Shown here piece after piece: positions 44,497 through 55,447 of a stretch of DNA of 64,000 bases. The stretch spans positions 125,001-189,000 of the forward strand of contig CAUYUJ010012658.1 in NCBI GenBank assembly GCA_963575745.1, in the 5' to 3' direction. How positions within the stretch are numbered: position 1 is the stretch's first letter; each line of letters opens with the position of its first letter. The translations under genes were made by a program, and so were the position numbers. The notes below the pieces were generated by a model. It was given only the letters and a program-made list of their open reading frames with translations. It was not told where the DNA came from and ran no database searches. This stretch comes from Prorocentrum cordatum. Lineage: Eukaryota; Sar; Dinophyceae; Prorocentrales; Prorocentraceae.

Positions 44497-45704
44497 TTCA
44501 AAACGACGCCCCAACACCACAGGATGGTTGGGAACAACAGAGAAATCGTCCCAAAATTATGTTTTTTTGTTTCTTTTTCACACCGCTGAAGAGCGCATTC
44601 AAGTCAGACTGGTCAGAGGCACGTATGGGCTGGGCCATGTGTGAGCTCCTTACTGTGCAAGACATGTGCCTCCTGACGAGACTGCCCTGCAGACCCTGTG
44701 CGGGACGCGCTGCGCGGCAAATCGGACACCGTACAGTACAACGAAAGCTATCTACTCGTACGCGGCTGAGGAACAGAGGGGGCAAGAACACCATGAGGAG
44801 CAGGAGAAGGCGGAGGAGGAGGCCCTAGCCTGCAATACGCGGGCACAAATGCCCAGCCGCTAAGCCCCGAAAACGCCGAGGCGGGCGCGCTGTGGCGACG
44901 CCCTGGTTGGCGTGGAGCCGCAGAGGAGCGCACCGTTGTCTTTGCCGGCGCATGACAACGGAAGTCGTGGTCTACTCTGTATCTTACAATGCGCCGTTCG
45001 TCGGCGTCCTCGTCGCTCGTCCCAAAATTATGTTTTCTGAATAATCTTGATTCCTCTTCCAGTAGAGGGGCACGCCCAACTCAACACTTGTGTTACCCCC
45101 CCGTGGACCCGTGTTGGCTTGTCAGCCACTTTCCACCGCGCACGCTGGGACGCTTGTGAAAAATCTCGCTCACTGCTTCTGCGCTGGCTTTGGCTGCGCA
45201 GAGGCCCAACTGTCAACCAGCGGAGGGGAAAATGCTGAAGCCATCGCGGTGCGAGCGCAGCCAAAAAAGACAAATCTGAGGGCGGGGAAGATCAACGCCT
45301 CGCTCCACTGACCGCCTGGCGAACCCAAGCCCTCCCCGATGCGAAATATTCGGCCGCCTTCCAGGCAACACCCACTGGTGGCTACCAACTGCGGTGCTGC
45401 TCTGGCTGCTCGACCTTTTCTTTGCACTCGTGAAAGCGGGCCTGCAGCGGGCGCGCGCCCACGTTGTAGCGAACAAGCTGGAGACTGCCACGCCCGAGTG
45501 AACTCGGGGGCGCCGAGTGGGACATCGGAAGAAGGCAAACGCATTGAAACTTCCTCCCGAGGCGCGCAAGAAGCGGGGCACCGTAGCACGACGCCTATAC
45601 AGAGGCCGCCAGGGCTGGATAGTGTTCAAGCCTCAGACGTGCTGGAGATTGGGCAGCGCCAGCGCGGAAACTGGACGGAATTGGTAAACTCAGTCGTTTT
45701 GGGC
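44497..45704. other. No gene recognised
   Basis: CGTCCCAAAATTATGTTTT occurs at about 44549 and 45017. ACAGGATGGTTGGGA at about 44519 is the complement of a sequence at 47461. Otherwise nothing. Confidence 0.4.
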
Positions 45705-46079
45705 CTAGGGTGGCACTGGCTTCTGAAAAACGAACTCTACGGAACTCGCGGCTCTCATCAAGAACTGAAGCATCCTAACGGAGTTGCCCTTGACATCGTC
45801 GATTGCGATCAACATGTCGCCGCTCTCGACCATCTTGTCGGGGTTCGCCTTGTTCCACCTCTCAAAGTGACCATCCTTGACTCTCTTGACCATCAGGTGA
45901 GTCCTGTCTACGGAATGGCTGACGTCGAGGCCGAACTTGTCGGACGGATCCTTCTCGAACTTGACAGTGAAGATGCTCGGAGATGGCTCGGCAGCAGAGC
46001 CTTCACCATCAGCGGCAAAGACTCCAGATGTCGCGACCTCCTTCGTCTCTGTGGACGGCGACTCAGCGCAATTGCCCAT
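45705..46079 (-). CDS. PDZ-like domain protein with N-terminal MGNC lipidation signal (retrogene)
   Basis: Intact 124-codon single-exon gene. The N-terminus MGNCAESPST fits N-myristoylation at Gly2, with Cys4 available for palmitoylation, which would tether the protein to a membrane. After an Ala/Glu/Ser-rich linker of about 25 residues comes one PDZ-like fold: FTVKFEKDPSDKFGLDVSHS (carboxylate-binding strand, FGLDV in place of GLGF), HLMVKRVKDG, then VESGDMLIAIDDVKG (the conserved GD-x-I-x-x-I/V-x turn) and a final helix and strand ending FVFQKPVPP. Such small acylated PDZ-like proteins are, from memory, common in dinoflagellates; the ligand is unknown. The upstream double spliced-leader relic and lack of introns show it arose by reverse transcription of a mature mRNA. 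Nothing is broken, so it may be expressed. Confidence 0.82.
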   Translation of the reverse strand: MGNCAESPSTETKEVATSGVFAADGEGSAAEPSPSIFTVKFEKDPSDKFGLDVSHSVDRTHLMVKRVKDGHFERWNKANPDKMVESGDMLIAIDDVKGNSVRMLQFLMRAASSVEFVFQKPVPP

Positions 46080-46149
46080 CGCGACTTCTTCCGATGACCT
46101 TCCCCAGCAGGGCCCGCTGGATCGATGACAAGTGCGCCGCCTACACAGT

Positions 46150-46183
46150 CTTGAGCCAAGCCTGAGCCAAATGGGGGCTACGG
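46150..46183 (-). other. Relict tandem dinoflagellate spliced leader
   Basis: On the minus strand it reads CCGTAGCCCCCATTTGGCTC then AGGCTTGGCTCAAG. The first part is a slightly altered full leader (CCGTAGCC, ATTTGGCTCA). The second, CTTGGCTCAAG, is a truncated older copy. It stands 70 bp upstream of the ATG of the PDZ-like gene in the same orientation, where a reverse-transcribed mRNA would carry it. Confidence 0.88.
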
Positions 46184-46192
46184 AGGAAGACG

Positions 46193-47020
46193 ATGACGAA
46201 GATCGACATGGAAGCGACAGGGCGTTTTACTACCGCATTCGTTTTTCAATGTGTGTACAATTTGCGGCGCAGATATTTTGACGCTTCCGGAGCCGTGGTT
46301 TTACTGTTTTCGTTTCCCCTGGTGGGGACCTGGTCGAAATCACAATTTTTTGACAGGATCCGAGCCGCTTTAGAACAGGCTCCGAACGCACGTCGGATCC
46401 CGTCGCCGTTGCGGTGACCGATTTTGTTGCACGTTTATCTGATATTTTTATGTAACACACATGTTTGCAATGTTCACAATCCAAAAACGTGAACCATGGT
46501 ACCACAAACAATGCCCTGCCGTTTCCGGGTCGCACTACAACCAAAATGCATAATACACATGCGCGGCAAGAATGCAAGGGTCTTCGAGGGCCATGTTGGC
46601 GTTGTCGAGCGGGGTGGGCCAGCGAAAGACGCCAAGGATGGGCCGAAGGGGAAGGATGCAAGGTTAGCCTTGGAAAATTGCTCGTCCCTACTTTGCGCCT
46701 TAACCAAGGCATGGGGTACCCACATTGCAGAGATTAGCATGTTGGATACGGGTCCTGAGGCAAACGAGTCCTGGACCCTGGGGTCTTCCCCCAGGACGAG
46801 CTCTTCATCCTGAGTCGCGTTCTGCCAGTCCCGGGGCCCTTGGAGGGCCCCTCCGGGAGCCCGAAAACGGCGAAAAATATCAGGACCCCTTTCCCTCAGG
46901 ATCCGCCTCCCCCATGGCAACCCTCCTCCACCCTCCCACCTGTTATATCTTTTACCGTCCTCTCCCTTCTTCCTGCTCCACGCCGTCCCTCTCCCTCTTC
47001 CCTCCCCTCCTCCTCCTTCT
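46193..47020. other. No gene recognised; short conserved stretch at about 46775-46830
   Basis: The minus strand at about 46775-46830 reads QNATQDEELVLGEDP. A similar QNTTQDEKLALGKG lies on the minus strand at about 51445-51510. The meaning is unknown. Confidence 0.35.
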
Positions 47021-47024
47021 CCTT

Positions 47025-47330
47025 CTTTTCCTCCTCCTCCTCCTCCTCCTCCTCCTCCTCCTCCCCCGTGGCGACGAGACGCGTTGGCACCTCTCGCACG
47101 AAGCAGGGACAGGACCGGGTTGGCCATCCCCAGCCCGATTGAGCGACAACAGGTGCCACCCAAAGAGGGCACGGCCATCGGTCGCTGCTAGACAGCGATC
47201 GTCGCCGTAGTCGGTTTCGACGGCGTCGTCGTCGTCGGTCGTCGTCGTCGGTCGGCGTCGTCGTCGATCGTCAACGTTGTTGTTCGTTGTCGTCAATTGT
47301 CGTCGGCGATCGTCGACGGTAGACCGAAGA
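47025..47330. repeat. (CTC)n and (GTC/CGT)n microsatellites
   Basis: CTC repeats at 47028-47066 and GTCGTC-type repeats at about 47205-47325. Confidence 0.85.
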
Positions 47331-47559
47331 AGGTGGAGGAGGAAGGACCCATCTCGAGGAACCCCAAACTGCATAAACATAAATTATCGGAGGCCCCGCC
47401 GGGGGGGCAGCGCCGATCCAAGAAATCCGCAAGGAACTCCGAGAAATTATGTTTGTGTATGTCCCAACCATCCTGTGTTAAGTTGGGCTCCCGCTTTGAA
47501 GAGACAGCCCCCGCGTCTCCTCTCATCCTCTCCCCCTTCTCCCGTCACCTTCTCAAATC
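47331..47559. other. Dispersed-repeat copy, no gene
   Basis: AGCGCCGATCCAAGAAATCC at about 47409-47446 recurs at 48823-48860 and 50511-50546, and inverted at 50377-50409. Confidence 0.5.
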
Positions 47560-48430
47560 GGCACACCCCCTCACACTTTCGAGGCCCCATAAGAAGCTCC
47601 ACCTCAGGCCCCATTGGCTGCGTTCGCATGCCACCACCACCCTCACGTTGGCACACCCCTCACACGTTTCGTGGCCCCATAGGGCGCTCCGCCTACGGCA
47701 CCCTTCCTGCCGCCATTCCCCTTCCTCTGGCACACCCTTCACATGTGTCGTCGCCCCATAGGGCGCTCCACCTACGGCCCCAGTGGCTGCGCCCGCATGC
47801 CGCCCCCCCCCCCTTCACTTTGGAACACTCCTCGCACGTCACGCTTCGTCGCCCCATAGGGAGCTCCACCTTAGGCCCCAATGGCTGCGCTCGCGTGCCG
47901 CAACCTCTCTCACTTTGGCGCTCTCCTCACACGCTTCGTGGCCCCATAGGGAGCTCCACCTTAGGCCCCAGTGGCTGCGCCCTTCCTTCCGCCAAGCCTT
48001 CACTTTGGCACACACCTCACATGTTTCGTGGCTCCCGAAGGGGGTTCCACCTAATGCCCCAATGGCTGCGCCCTTCATGCCGCCATTCCCCTCACTTTGG
48101 CATCTCATCACACGCGTCATCGCCCCATAGGGCGCTCCACCTAAGGCCCCAAGGGCTGCGCTCGCGTGCCGCAACCCCTCTGGCGCAGCCCTCACACGTG
48201 CCATGACCCCATAGGGAAGTCCACCCTAGGCCCCATGGCTGCGTTCGCATGCCACCACCCCCCTCGCGTTGGCACACCCCTCACACGTTTCGTGGCCCCA
48301 TAGGGAGCTCCACCTTAGGCCTCAGTGGCTGCGCCCTTCCTGCCGCCACTCCTCTCACTTTGCCACCCCTCACACGTTTCGTGGCCCCACACAGGGAGCT
48401 CCACCTCAGGCCCCAGAGGCTGCGCCCGCA
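47560..48430 (+). repeat. 80-100-bp tandem repeat, about 10 units
   Basis: GTGGCCCCATAGGGAGCTCC or close variants recur at about 47583, 47673, 47753, 47851, 47941, 48022, 48122, 48208, 48293 and 48383. Between them lies CTCACTTTGGCACACCCCTC. Inverted relatives lie at 39405-39720. Confidence 0.92.
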
Positions 48431-49244
48431 TGTTGTCTCTCGCTTCTTCCGGCGCCTGTCAGCCGCAACGGGTTAGCATGTAACCCGTTTCGTCGGACAT
48501 CCGCGCCTCCTGCGGGTGGCCCCAGCGACAGCGCCCGCGTGGCGGCCCCGCCCAGCTCCCGCGCTCCCTTCCCGCGTTTCGTGGCCCCGTTGGGTGCTCC
48601 ACCGGAGGCGGTCCTCACCATGGCGGTACTCACATCATGGCTGGGTCCTCGCCAGGACCCGTCGGCGAGGCAGCGGCACGGGGCCACCCAAGATTGGCAC
48701 GGCTGCAGACCCGAACAGAGCGAGGAGGTATGCACCAAATCGTGCCAAGACCGCCGCTCCCGCGCCGATCCGGGCCGCCAGCGCCGCCCCAGGCGCGCTC
48801 TGCGACGCCCCGAAGGAAAGTCCAGCGCCGATCCGAGAAATCCGCACGGACCTCCGAATTGTGATGTTTATGACATTCTTCGTTTCCCTGTCATCCTCCT
48901 CTGGGAAAGAAGAAGCATCACACCGCACCGCCAATCCATCGGCGATCCCCGCCCAGCTCGGCTCCACTCGGGACGTGCCTGGAGGCAAGAGGGCTGGGAG
49001 GCGCGGCGGCCCGAGCGAGCGCGGGGAGCCTGGTTGTTCCCGAGGATGCGCGGGGACACCATCTGGAAGACCATCTCCTGCGCTACAGAGGTTAATCTTA
49101 GGTCGGGCATGTCCCCCTACAAATACGAAACATAGAACGTACGCAAAACATATGCAAGCATAGTCTAACATATAAACAATTGTCCCCCTGAAGAGGGACA
49201 GGCCCGACTTAAGGTTAGTTCTGGGCAGAAAGGGTGTCTTTCGG
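48431..49244. other. No gene recognised
   Basis: Holds one copy of the GCCGATCC-GAGAAATCCGC dispersed repeat (48823-48860). Open frames cross it but carry no motif. Confidence 0.4.
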
Positions 49245-49375
49245 GGATGGACAGAACCCCCTTAAGTAAAACGTGGTCCAGTGGAAAACGGCCAAGCCTG
49301 GAAAATGATGGCCGCGGTGCCCTCTCGAGAACCGAAGACGGACGATTCACTAATCGACGTGTCAAGGTGGGTCTT
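49245..49375 (-). repeat. Dispersed repeat related to 20295-20440
   Basis: Shares GCCCTCTCGAGAACCGA and CTAATCGACGTGTCA. The minus strand reads LDTSISESSVFGSREG, close to the peptide of the other copy. Confidence 0.6.
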
Positions 49376-50376
49376 CTTTCTGTCCACCCCCGAGTCTTTC
49401 GTAATGGGGTTGGCTACCATTTTCCGTCCTGTGGCGCCTGGCGCGTGGCAGCCACGCGCTGAGACTGCACAACGTGCGTATCCTGCACGAACGATTGCAC
49501 GATCATCGCGCACATGTTTAAGAACTCCTTGGGAAAAGACCAATTCGCCCGAATCCGATGAGGGGCTGGCGGCCTTGAGGCGGCGGCCTCTGGATCCGAA
49601 GTCGACGGCGCGGGTGCGGACATCGAACGTCGGACGCTGCGAAGGCTGGGCAAGGTGGCACCGAAACTCGTCTGTCAAGATCTGCAGCAGCAGATGGGGG
49701 GTCTTACGCGAGGTGGCATGGCGATCTCACGCCGCGGCTTACGCGACCCGCCAGCGCGGCACGCAGCATTGGAGACGAAAGCGCTTACGCGCGGCCTTAC
49801 GCAGGCAACTTGCGCGCGGATGTCGGCGCTATCGAACTCGTATCTTTGCGTCGCTCCTGTGCATCTGGGGGCACACTGCTGGTAAGCATCGCGTCTACTG
49901 AAAAGACTACCTACCACACCACCCCAACCTAACCCGAGAATCCGAATGTCTGGTTTGGGGGGGGAACGGGATCCATGTGTTTTTGTTCACTGTTCGCCGA
50001 CCCCTCTTCCACCGGAAAATGGAGGGCACATTGAGGCCTTCGGTTTGGGCTGGGATGGCTTGGTGGGTGGGGATGGACAGGGGAGGCGGGGGAGGAGGGA
50101 GAACCACACAGGCTGGAAAGAGTCTGGACGGAGCGGGTGTGACTTCGGGGATGCATGAGAGGAGCAAGGAGCACGAGAGGAGGTAGGGATGCAGTCAGGC
50201 TGCTGCTGGAAGGAACGCGGGACGAGGAACGGGCCAGAGCCCCTGAATCTCTAGGGGGAGCACATGCGAACCCCACCCCTACCCCCCACGATTTCTGAGG
50301 GGGAGGGTGGGGTTCACTTCGAAACAGAAAAGAAGACACGCGGTTAGAGGAAGAACACGTAGAATTGGCATGAACT
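49376..50376. other. No gene recognised
   Basis: A plus frame is open at 49281-49901 but is Arg-rich with no motif. 50020-50075 is a distant copy of the R3 flank (GGAGGGC, GAGGCCTTCGG). Confidence 0.4.
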
Positions 50377-50546
50377 TTCGACGGTCCGCGCGGATTTCCT
50401 GGTTCTGCGTTGGACCCCCCTCGCTGGCGCGCGCCAGTCGTAGGACGAAACAAAAAAACGCCTCGGCGGAGCGAGCTAGGGGCGGCGCCGGAGGCTCCGC
50501 CAAGGCGCTCAAGCGCAGATCCAAGAAATCCTCGCGGACCGTCGAA
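50377..50546. repeat. Inverted repeat of about 170 bp with 33-bp arms
   Basis: TTCGACGGTCCGCGCGGATT and its continuation at 50377-50409 are matched by the complement at 50513-50546 (AAATCCTCGCGGACCGTCGAA), with a few mismatches. Each arm is also the dispersed sequence found at 47409 and 48823. Confidence 0.75.
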
Positions 50547-50681
50547 CATCTGTTTGCGCGGTTCTTTTGTCTCCTTCGAGTGGCCCCGAAGCCCCGAAGC
50601 CCCCCCCAAGCCCCCCCTCAAGTAACTTGGGCGGTGCGCACAAGGGGGTGGAGGGAGGTGGGATGGCTTCTTAGAAGGAGG

Positions 50682-50939
50682 CTGCTTCTTAGAAGGCGCC
50701 GGCCTTAATAGGAACAAGGAAAGGCGACACCAACACCAACAGGGCGAGGAGATGCGCGGAGGCAAGGGGGGTCTCTCTGGTGGTGTGGTCCCCCCCTCTC
50801 GCTCGAGACATCCCCAGTCTCCCGCTCTCGGAGGCATTGTGGACCTCCTCGCTGGAGGTGGGCCCCCTGGTGGTGTTGGTATCGCTTCTCCTCCCTCCGA
50901 TTTACATCTATGATACGGACCGCGCCTTCTAAGAAGCAG
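50682..50939. mobile_element. Inverted-repeat element with perfect 18-bp ends
   Basis: CTGCTTCTTAGAAGGCGC at 50682-50699 has an exact complement at 50922-50939. The element is 258 bp with no coding capacity; no target duplication could be identified. The end motif CTTCTNAGAAG is itself palindromic and recurs in the two introns of the Helitron-like gene. Confidence 0.65.
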
Positions 50940-50994
50940 GGGTGATTATCCCGCTGTTTTCGGCTACCACCAAACATAAAACACACATGTAGAC

Positions 50995-51067
50995 ATATAT
51001 ATATATATGTATATGCATATGCATAGACAAGCATACAACAAAAACAACAATGCATAGACGTAACGGT

Positions 51068-51102
<35 letters not shown>
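50995..51102. repeat. (AT)n microsatellites
   Basis: ATAT runs at 50996-51018 and 51073-51102. Confidence 0.95.
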
Positions 51103-51104
<2 letters not shown>

Positions 51105-52126
51105 CAATTTCGAGATCCCTTGCAGGCGAGGTCCTGCGTACGACGAAGACAAGACTAGGTTAGAAATTTCTGAGATCCGTCGGTCCGTTGGCTCTGGAGG
51201 ATGTCTCGGGCGCCGCGGCCTTCTCAGAGCGTTCCGGAACGCTCCGAGAGAGTTTTGGAACGCTGTGGAACTGAGTTGTCCTCGTCTCAGCTCCGTCCGA
51301 CGGCCGCCGTCTTGCTGCCTGGCTCCTGAGGCCAGGGAAGAGACAGGAGACGCCCGTTTCTGGTCCTCTCGGGGCCGAGGCCTCATCCTGGAATGACCCA
51401 CAACCAGATCCCACGGCTTGATAGTTTCAATGTGGAATCCTCAGCCATCCCGACCCTTTCCCCAGGGCTAGCTTTTCGTCCTGGGTCGTGTTTTGGACTG
51501 TCCCAAAGATCGGCAAGGGCACCAGAGGCCGAGAACACAGGTAAATGCAAGTCTCGCCACGGTTGATCAACGTGTCCGACGCCTGGCTCGGTACGTTCTC
51601 TTCGACGCGGTGCACCCGCTTTCCCGACCCGCTGTCGACACGTGCCGCCTGGCCGAAACGCTCGCGGCGCCTGCCCCCTTACACCGAGACACAGGCTGGG
51701 CTCGCGGTAGGACGAGCAGGTGCACGGGGCGGGACGCCGTGCGGAAACCAGGATGGCAAGCCCGTGGAGAAGGAGGCTGTCCACGGACGCTGTGCACAGC
51801 GTCCACGGCGACAACAGACGCAAACATCGGCCGGAACGCCAGCGAAACCGACAACGATCTAAACCGACAGGCCGCAAACTGTGGAAGAAGGCCGAAGTGA
51901 CGCAACAACGACACAACAACCGGCCGAACCAAACCCACCGAACACATCCGACTAAAAAGCAGCCGAATCGAACGCACAGCGGACACCCCTTTTTCTGTGC
52001 CGATCATCCTCGCCGTCCTCCTCCCCGCCCTCCCTTTTCTCCTCCTCCCACTCGTTCGCTATTGAAACATTTGGACATGACTCCCCTCTATACCTTGATG
52101 GCGTCCTGATTCTAGCAAGGTCAGAG
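51103..52126. other. No gene recognised
   Basis: A minus frame at 51427-51615 contains the QNTTQDEKLALG peptide shared with 46775-46830. No other motif. Confidence 0.4.
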
Positions 52127-52229
52127 TGAGGGGGCCGAACGGTCATTCACTGTCCCTGGGTGCGTGGCTGGAGTGGAGTTCCGCGGTGCGGATTCTCGTT
52201 GTTGTTGTTTGTTGTTGTTTGGTGTTGTC

Positions 52230-52296
<67 letters not shown>

Positions 52297-52335
52297 GAAC
52301 CTCAATTACTAAACAATTATTATTGTTGGACCCCC
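52127..52335 (-). repeat. Inverted copy of long-satellite edge with (GTT)n
   Basis: Reverse complement of about 20110-20280: GGGGCCGAACGGTCATTCAC, then ATTCTCG, a (GTT)n tract, then GTTGAACCTCAATTACTAAA and the TTATTATTGTTGG joint. Confidence 0.88.
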
Positions 52336-52465
52336 TATATTCGCCCTGGCGCTCTCGCCGAGGCGCCGGCTGCATTTCCTCTGAAATTGAGGCTCACGCT
52401 CAGGCGTTTTGGGGTTCCGCCAAAACCGGCCCCCCAACAACAACAACGCTCCGGCTCGAGACTTC
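52326..52465 (+). repeat. Direct repeat, partner at 53432-53565
   Basis: CGAGGCGCCGGCTGCATTTC, GCTCAGGCGTTTTGGGGTTC and AACCGGCCCCCCAACAACAA are closely matched at 53432-53565. In both places it follows an ATTGTTGG-type joint. Confidence 0.88.
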
Positions 52466-52469
52466 CTCC

Positions 52470-53365
52470 TTTTTTACTCGGGCTCGATGCTCTTGCTCGC
52501 CGCCGAGAGCCCTCACCATTTACTCAAGACTGGGGGCCCTCCGGTCGGCAGGGCTCCGCGCTCGGTCGCCTCGGCGCCCCCGGTCGCCTGTCGCGATCTC
52601 GGGTCGCCCGTCGCGCGGCCGCCGCGCGTGCTACGGCCGGACCCTTTACTCAAGACTGAGGGCCGTTTACTCAAGACTGAGGGCCCGACGCGGCTCCGCC
52701 GCGTCGGGCCCGTTTGCTCCCCTCCTCCCCTCCTCCTCCTCCTCCCTCCTCCTCCCTCCTTCCTCCCTCCTTCCCTCCTCCTCCTCCCCCTCCTCCTCCT
52801 CCTCTTTCCTCCTCCTCCTCATCCTCCTACTCCTCCTCCTCCTCCTCCCCCTCCTCCTCCTCCTCCTCCTCCTCCTCCTCCTCCTTCCGAATCTTCGCTC
52901 CTCCTGCTCCCACTCGATATTTCCTCCTTGTCTACTCAGGTACGGTGCTCTTGCTCGCCGCCGAAAGCCGGCTTCCCCAGCAAACCAGCGGGTCCGTTCG
53001 ATATTGGTCTTGTTTTACTTAGCCCCGCTGCTCTTGTTCGCCTCCGAAAGCTGGCATTCCCACCAAACCTGTGTTCCGATCGATATTTCCACGCTTTTTA
53101 TTCAAGATTGGCGATCTCGCCTTGCTGCCGAAAGCCCATACCACCGCTCCCGTTCGATACGTCGCCCTTTTTTGACTCAGGCCAGGTGCTCTTGCTCGCC
53201 GCCGAATGCCGGTCCCACCAAACCAGCGTTCCCGTTCGATACTTTCTTCTACTCAGGATCGGCGCTTTCGCCTCGGCGCCGCGAACGTCCCGCCCCCTAC
53301 AACCACGGCACCTTCGCGTGACAATGCCGCAGTTTTTACTGAAGACTGCGGCCCTCGTGGCGGCA
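52470..53365 (+). repeat. Degenerate 80-90-bp tandem repeat with internal (CTC)n
   Basis: TTACTCAGG then GCTCTTGCTCGCCGCCGAAA recurs around 52480, 52930, 53020, 53100, 53175 and 53250. A CTC microsatellite occupies 52725-52885. Confidence 0.75.
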
Positions 53366-53431
53366 ACACCCCTGGAGGGCTTCCAGAGGAGTCCCTGTTG
53401 AGCTTTCATTCCTAAACAAATATCATTGTCG

Positions 53432-53565
53432 TTGTTGGCCCCCCTCAATACGCCCTCGGGCTTTCGCCCAGGCGCCGGCTGCATTTACTTTGATATCGAA
53501 ACTCACGCCCAGGCGTTTCGGGGTCTCGCTGAAACCGGCCCTCCGACAACAACGCGCTTTTTCGA
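53432..53565 (+). repeat. Direct repeat, partner of 52326-52465
   Basis: CAGGCGCCGGCTGCATTTAC through AACCGGCCCTCCGACAACAA, roughly 80 percent identical by eye to the partner. Confidence 0.88.
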
Positions 53566-55286
53566 TACTCCCACTTTTTTTACTCGGGCCCGCCCCTGGG
53601 GGCACCGGGGTGCCTCAGGCTCGCCTCTGGACAATCCTCGAGAGCCTCGTCCTTCCTGCTTTCTCCGCTCTCCTTCGTCTTTCTGCGCAGTTTCGGGCCG
53701 TGCGTGGGCCATGGAGGGCGTGAAGGGATGATCAAGGAGGGTTTGTCGTCAGGCTCAATGGGCGTCAGGACGACCGCTAGGACAATCTCCGTGGGTTCCG
53801 CTTTTGCGTGGCTGCTCGCGTAAGCACGCGTGGACATCGTGCAAGGTCACGACCTGCGGTCCTTCCCGATGGGTCCCGTGATTCTTCCAATGCGGTCTGG
53901 GGGGCGGGCTTGGGGTCAGTCTACGGGTCGCGGGCGCCAGAGCTCCAGAGTGGAACAACCTTTCCGATGCCGGGCAGCGCGGGCCGGCTGGCTGCACGGG
54001 AACGGCGGGCGCGCGGGCCGGCCGGCTGCACAGAGGAGGGACGGGTTCAGTATGGGCTCGAGCGTTGCGTCCACGATCAGGAGCAGCTCCTTCGCAGTGG
54101 TACTCGTTGTTCGTACGGTTGGCAAGCCCAGTCCGAACCGTCCTTGTGCTGCTGATGGGGCAGCGTGCTCGCAGCAGCGGCACCGGCACGTACCATCAGA
54201 TGCAAAGAGATTTCTGCTTAAAATGTTGTACTTCCATATCCAGTGGCCTTCGGCCAATGTCGTGCACGCGAGGCTTCTCTGGGAGCCTCCCTGCGGTCTT
54301 CTGGGGGGTCAGTCGGACGAATTCTTGGGGCCTTCTGCTTGCCATGTCGGGCCTTCTTGGGGGGGGGGTCTTCTTGGTGGCCTCTCGGTGGGTGAGGGGG
54401 GCTCTTCGGGGCCCGACGGCTCTTGGAGGCCTCCAGATGCTCCCAGAGGCCCCCGGGGACCTCTTACCAGGAAGGCGTCCCGCGCGTTTGGATACCGCCG
54501 AGCCAACGGGGCGGTGGGTGTTCCAGGATTCCCCGACAGACACACAAACATGGGCCTTTCACGTGTGCGCGCCGACATAGGGTGCCGCATGTGCCTGGTC
54601 CAGCCCGCGCGGTGCCCCCTGGGAGGGGTTGCGGTTTCGCCGGATTGGGAGGACGCTTCAGAGCGGAACGCCACTCCACATCCTGCCTGCTCCCCCACTC
54701 ATTTCAACCCACGCCCCCCTGGGTGCACATTGCCGGCGCCAGCGCGAAGATAAGAGGCACCTGGGGGGGCGCCCCGTTCCGCGAATCCCACTGCAGAGCG
54801 GGGATCCCGACCCCCCAATGGGATTCGCGGGGCGGGGAGGGCCTTGGTAGGCCGAAGCGTTTTTTTTTTGGGGGGGGGGGCTGCCCCGTTCCCTCGGATG
54901 GGCACAGCCCCCCCCCTCGCCGGCCTCCTCTCCTTGATTTCCCTCCCTCGAACGTAACGCGCCCGGTTTAAGTTAGTGTATATAATACATACTCTGGGGG
55001 GCGACCGTGGTTTCTTGGCGGAAGTCCGGCGAAGTCTGACGGTAGCTGGAGGATGTACGATTTTTCGACGCAATCATACTATACACAATTGCGTTTAATT
55101 ATTTAAGCGGCTTCGCCGTTCCGCCCCAGGGGATACGGCTGCACCTTCCTCAGGCGCCCGCTTGGGGAAGGTGCGGACCATAGGCTGCTCCTTGGCCTTC
55201 CTTGCCCACCCAACGCAAACGAGTGGGACGGTCGAGCTGGCGCCACGTGTTCCTGTGACACGTCGGGCGTCGGCGGGGTTTCCCGA
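53566..55286. other. No gene recognised; hairpin at about 54780-54834
   Basis: Open frames exist but have no motif. CGCGAATCCCA at about 54780 pairs perfectly with TGGGATTCGCG at about 54821. Confidence 0.4.
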
Positions 55287-55397
55287 GGTGGTTCAGGACC
55301 AACTCGGCGGAAGCGGCGGAGGTATCTTTCTGCGGGACCGCGGTCGCAAAGGGTTTTTGGCGGAACCGACGACGACATTTTTCCAATGTGGCGGATG
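55287..55397 (+). repeat. Direct repeat flanking LINE fragment, left copy
   Basis: GGCGGAAGCGGCGGAGG, CTGCGGGACCGCGGTCGCAA and TTTTTGGCGGAACCG to TGGCGGATG. The partner at 56337-56448 is about 80 percent identical by eye, 1050 bp away. Confidence 0.85.
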
Positions 55398-55447
55398 CAC
55401 ATGTGCAAAAGGACAGACACACTTGAAAAACAACCGCATAACCCACT

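Noticed and set aside
45339-46097. 252-codon plus-strand frame
   Set aside because: Antisense shadow of the PDZ-like gene, which has a domain, a proper start and an upstream leader relic.
53830-54753. 307-codon plus-strand frame
   Set aside because: No motif; several other frames are equally open in this GC-rich stretch.
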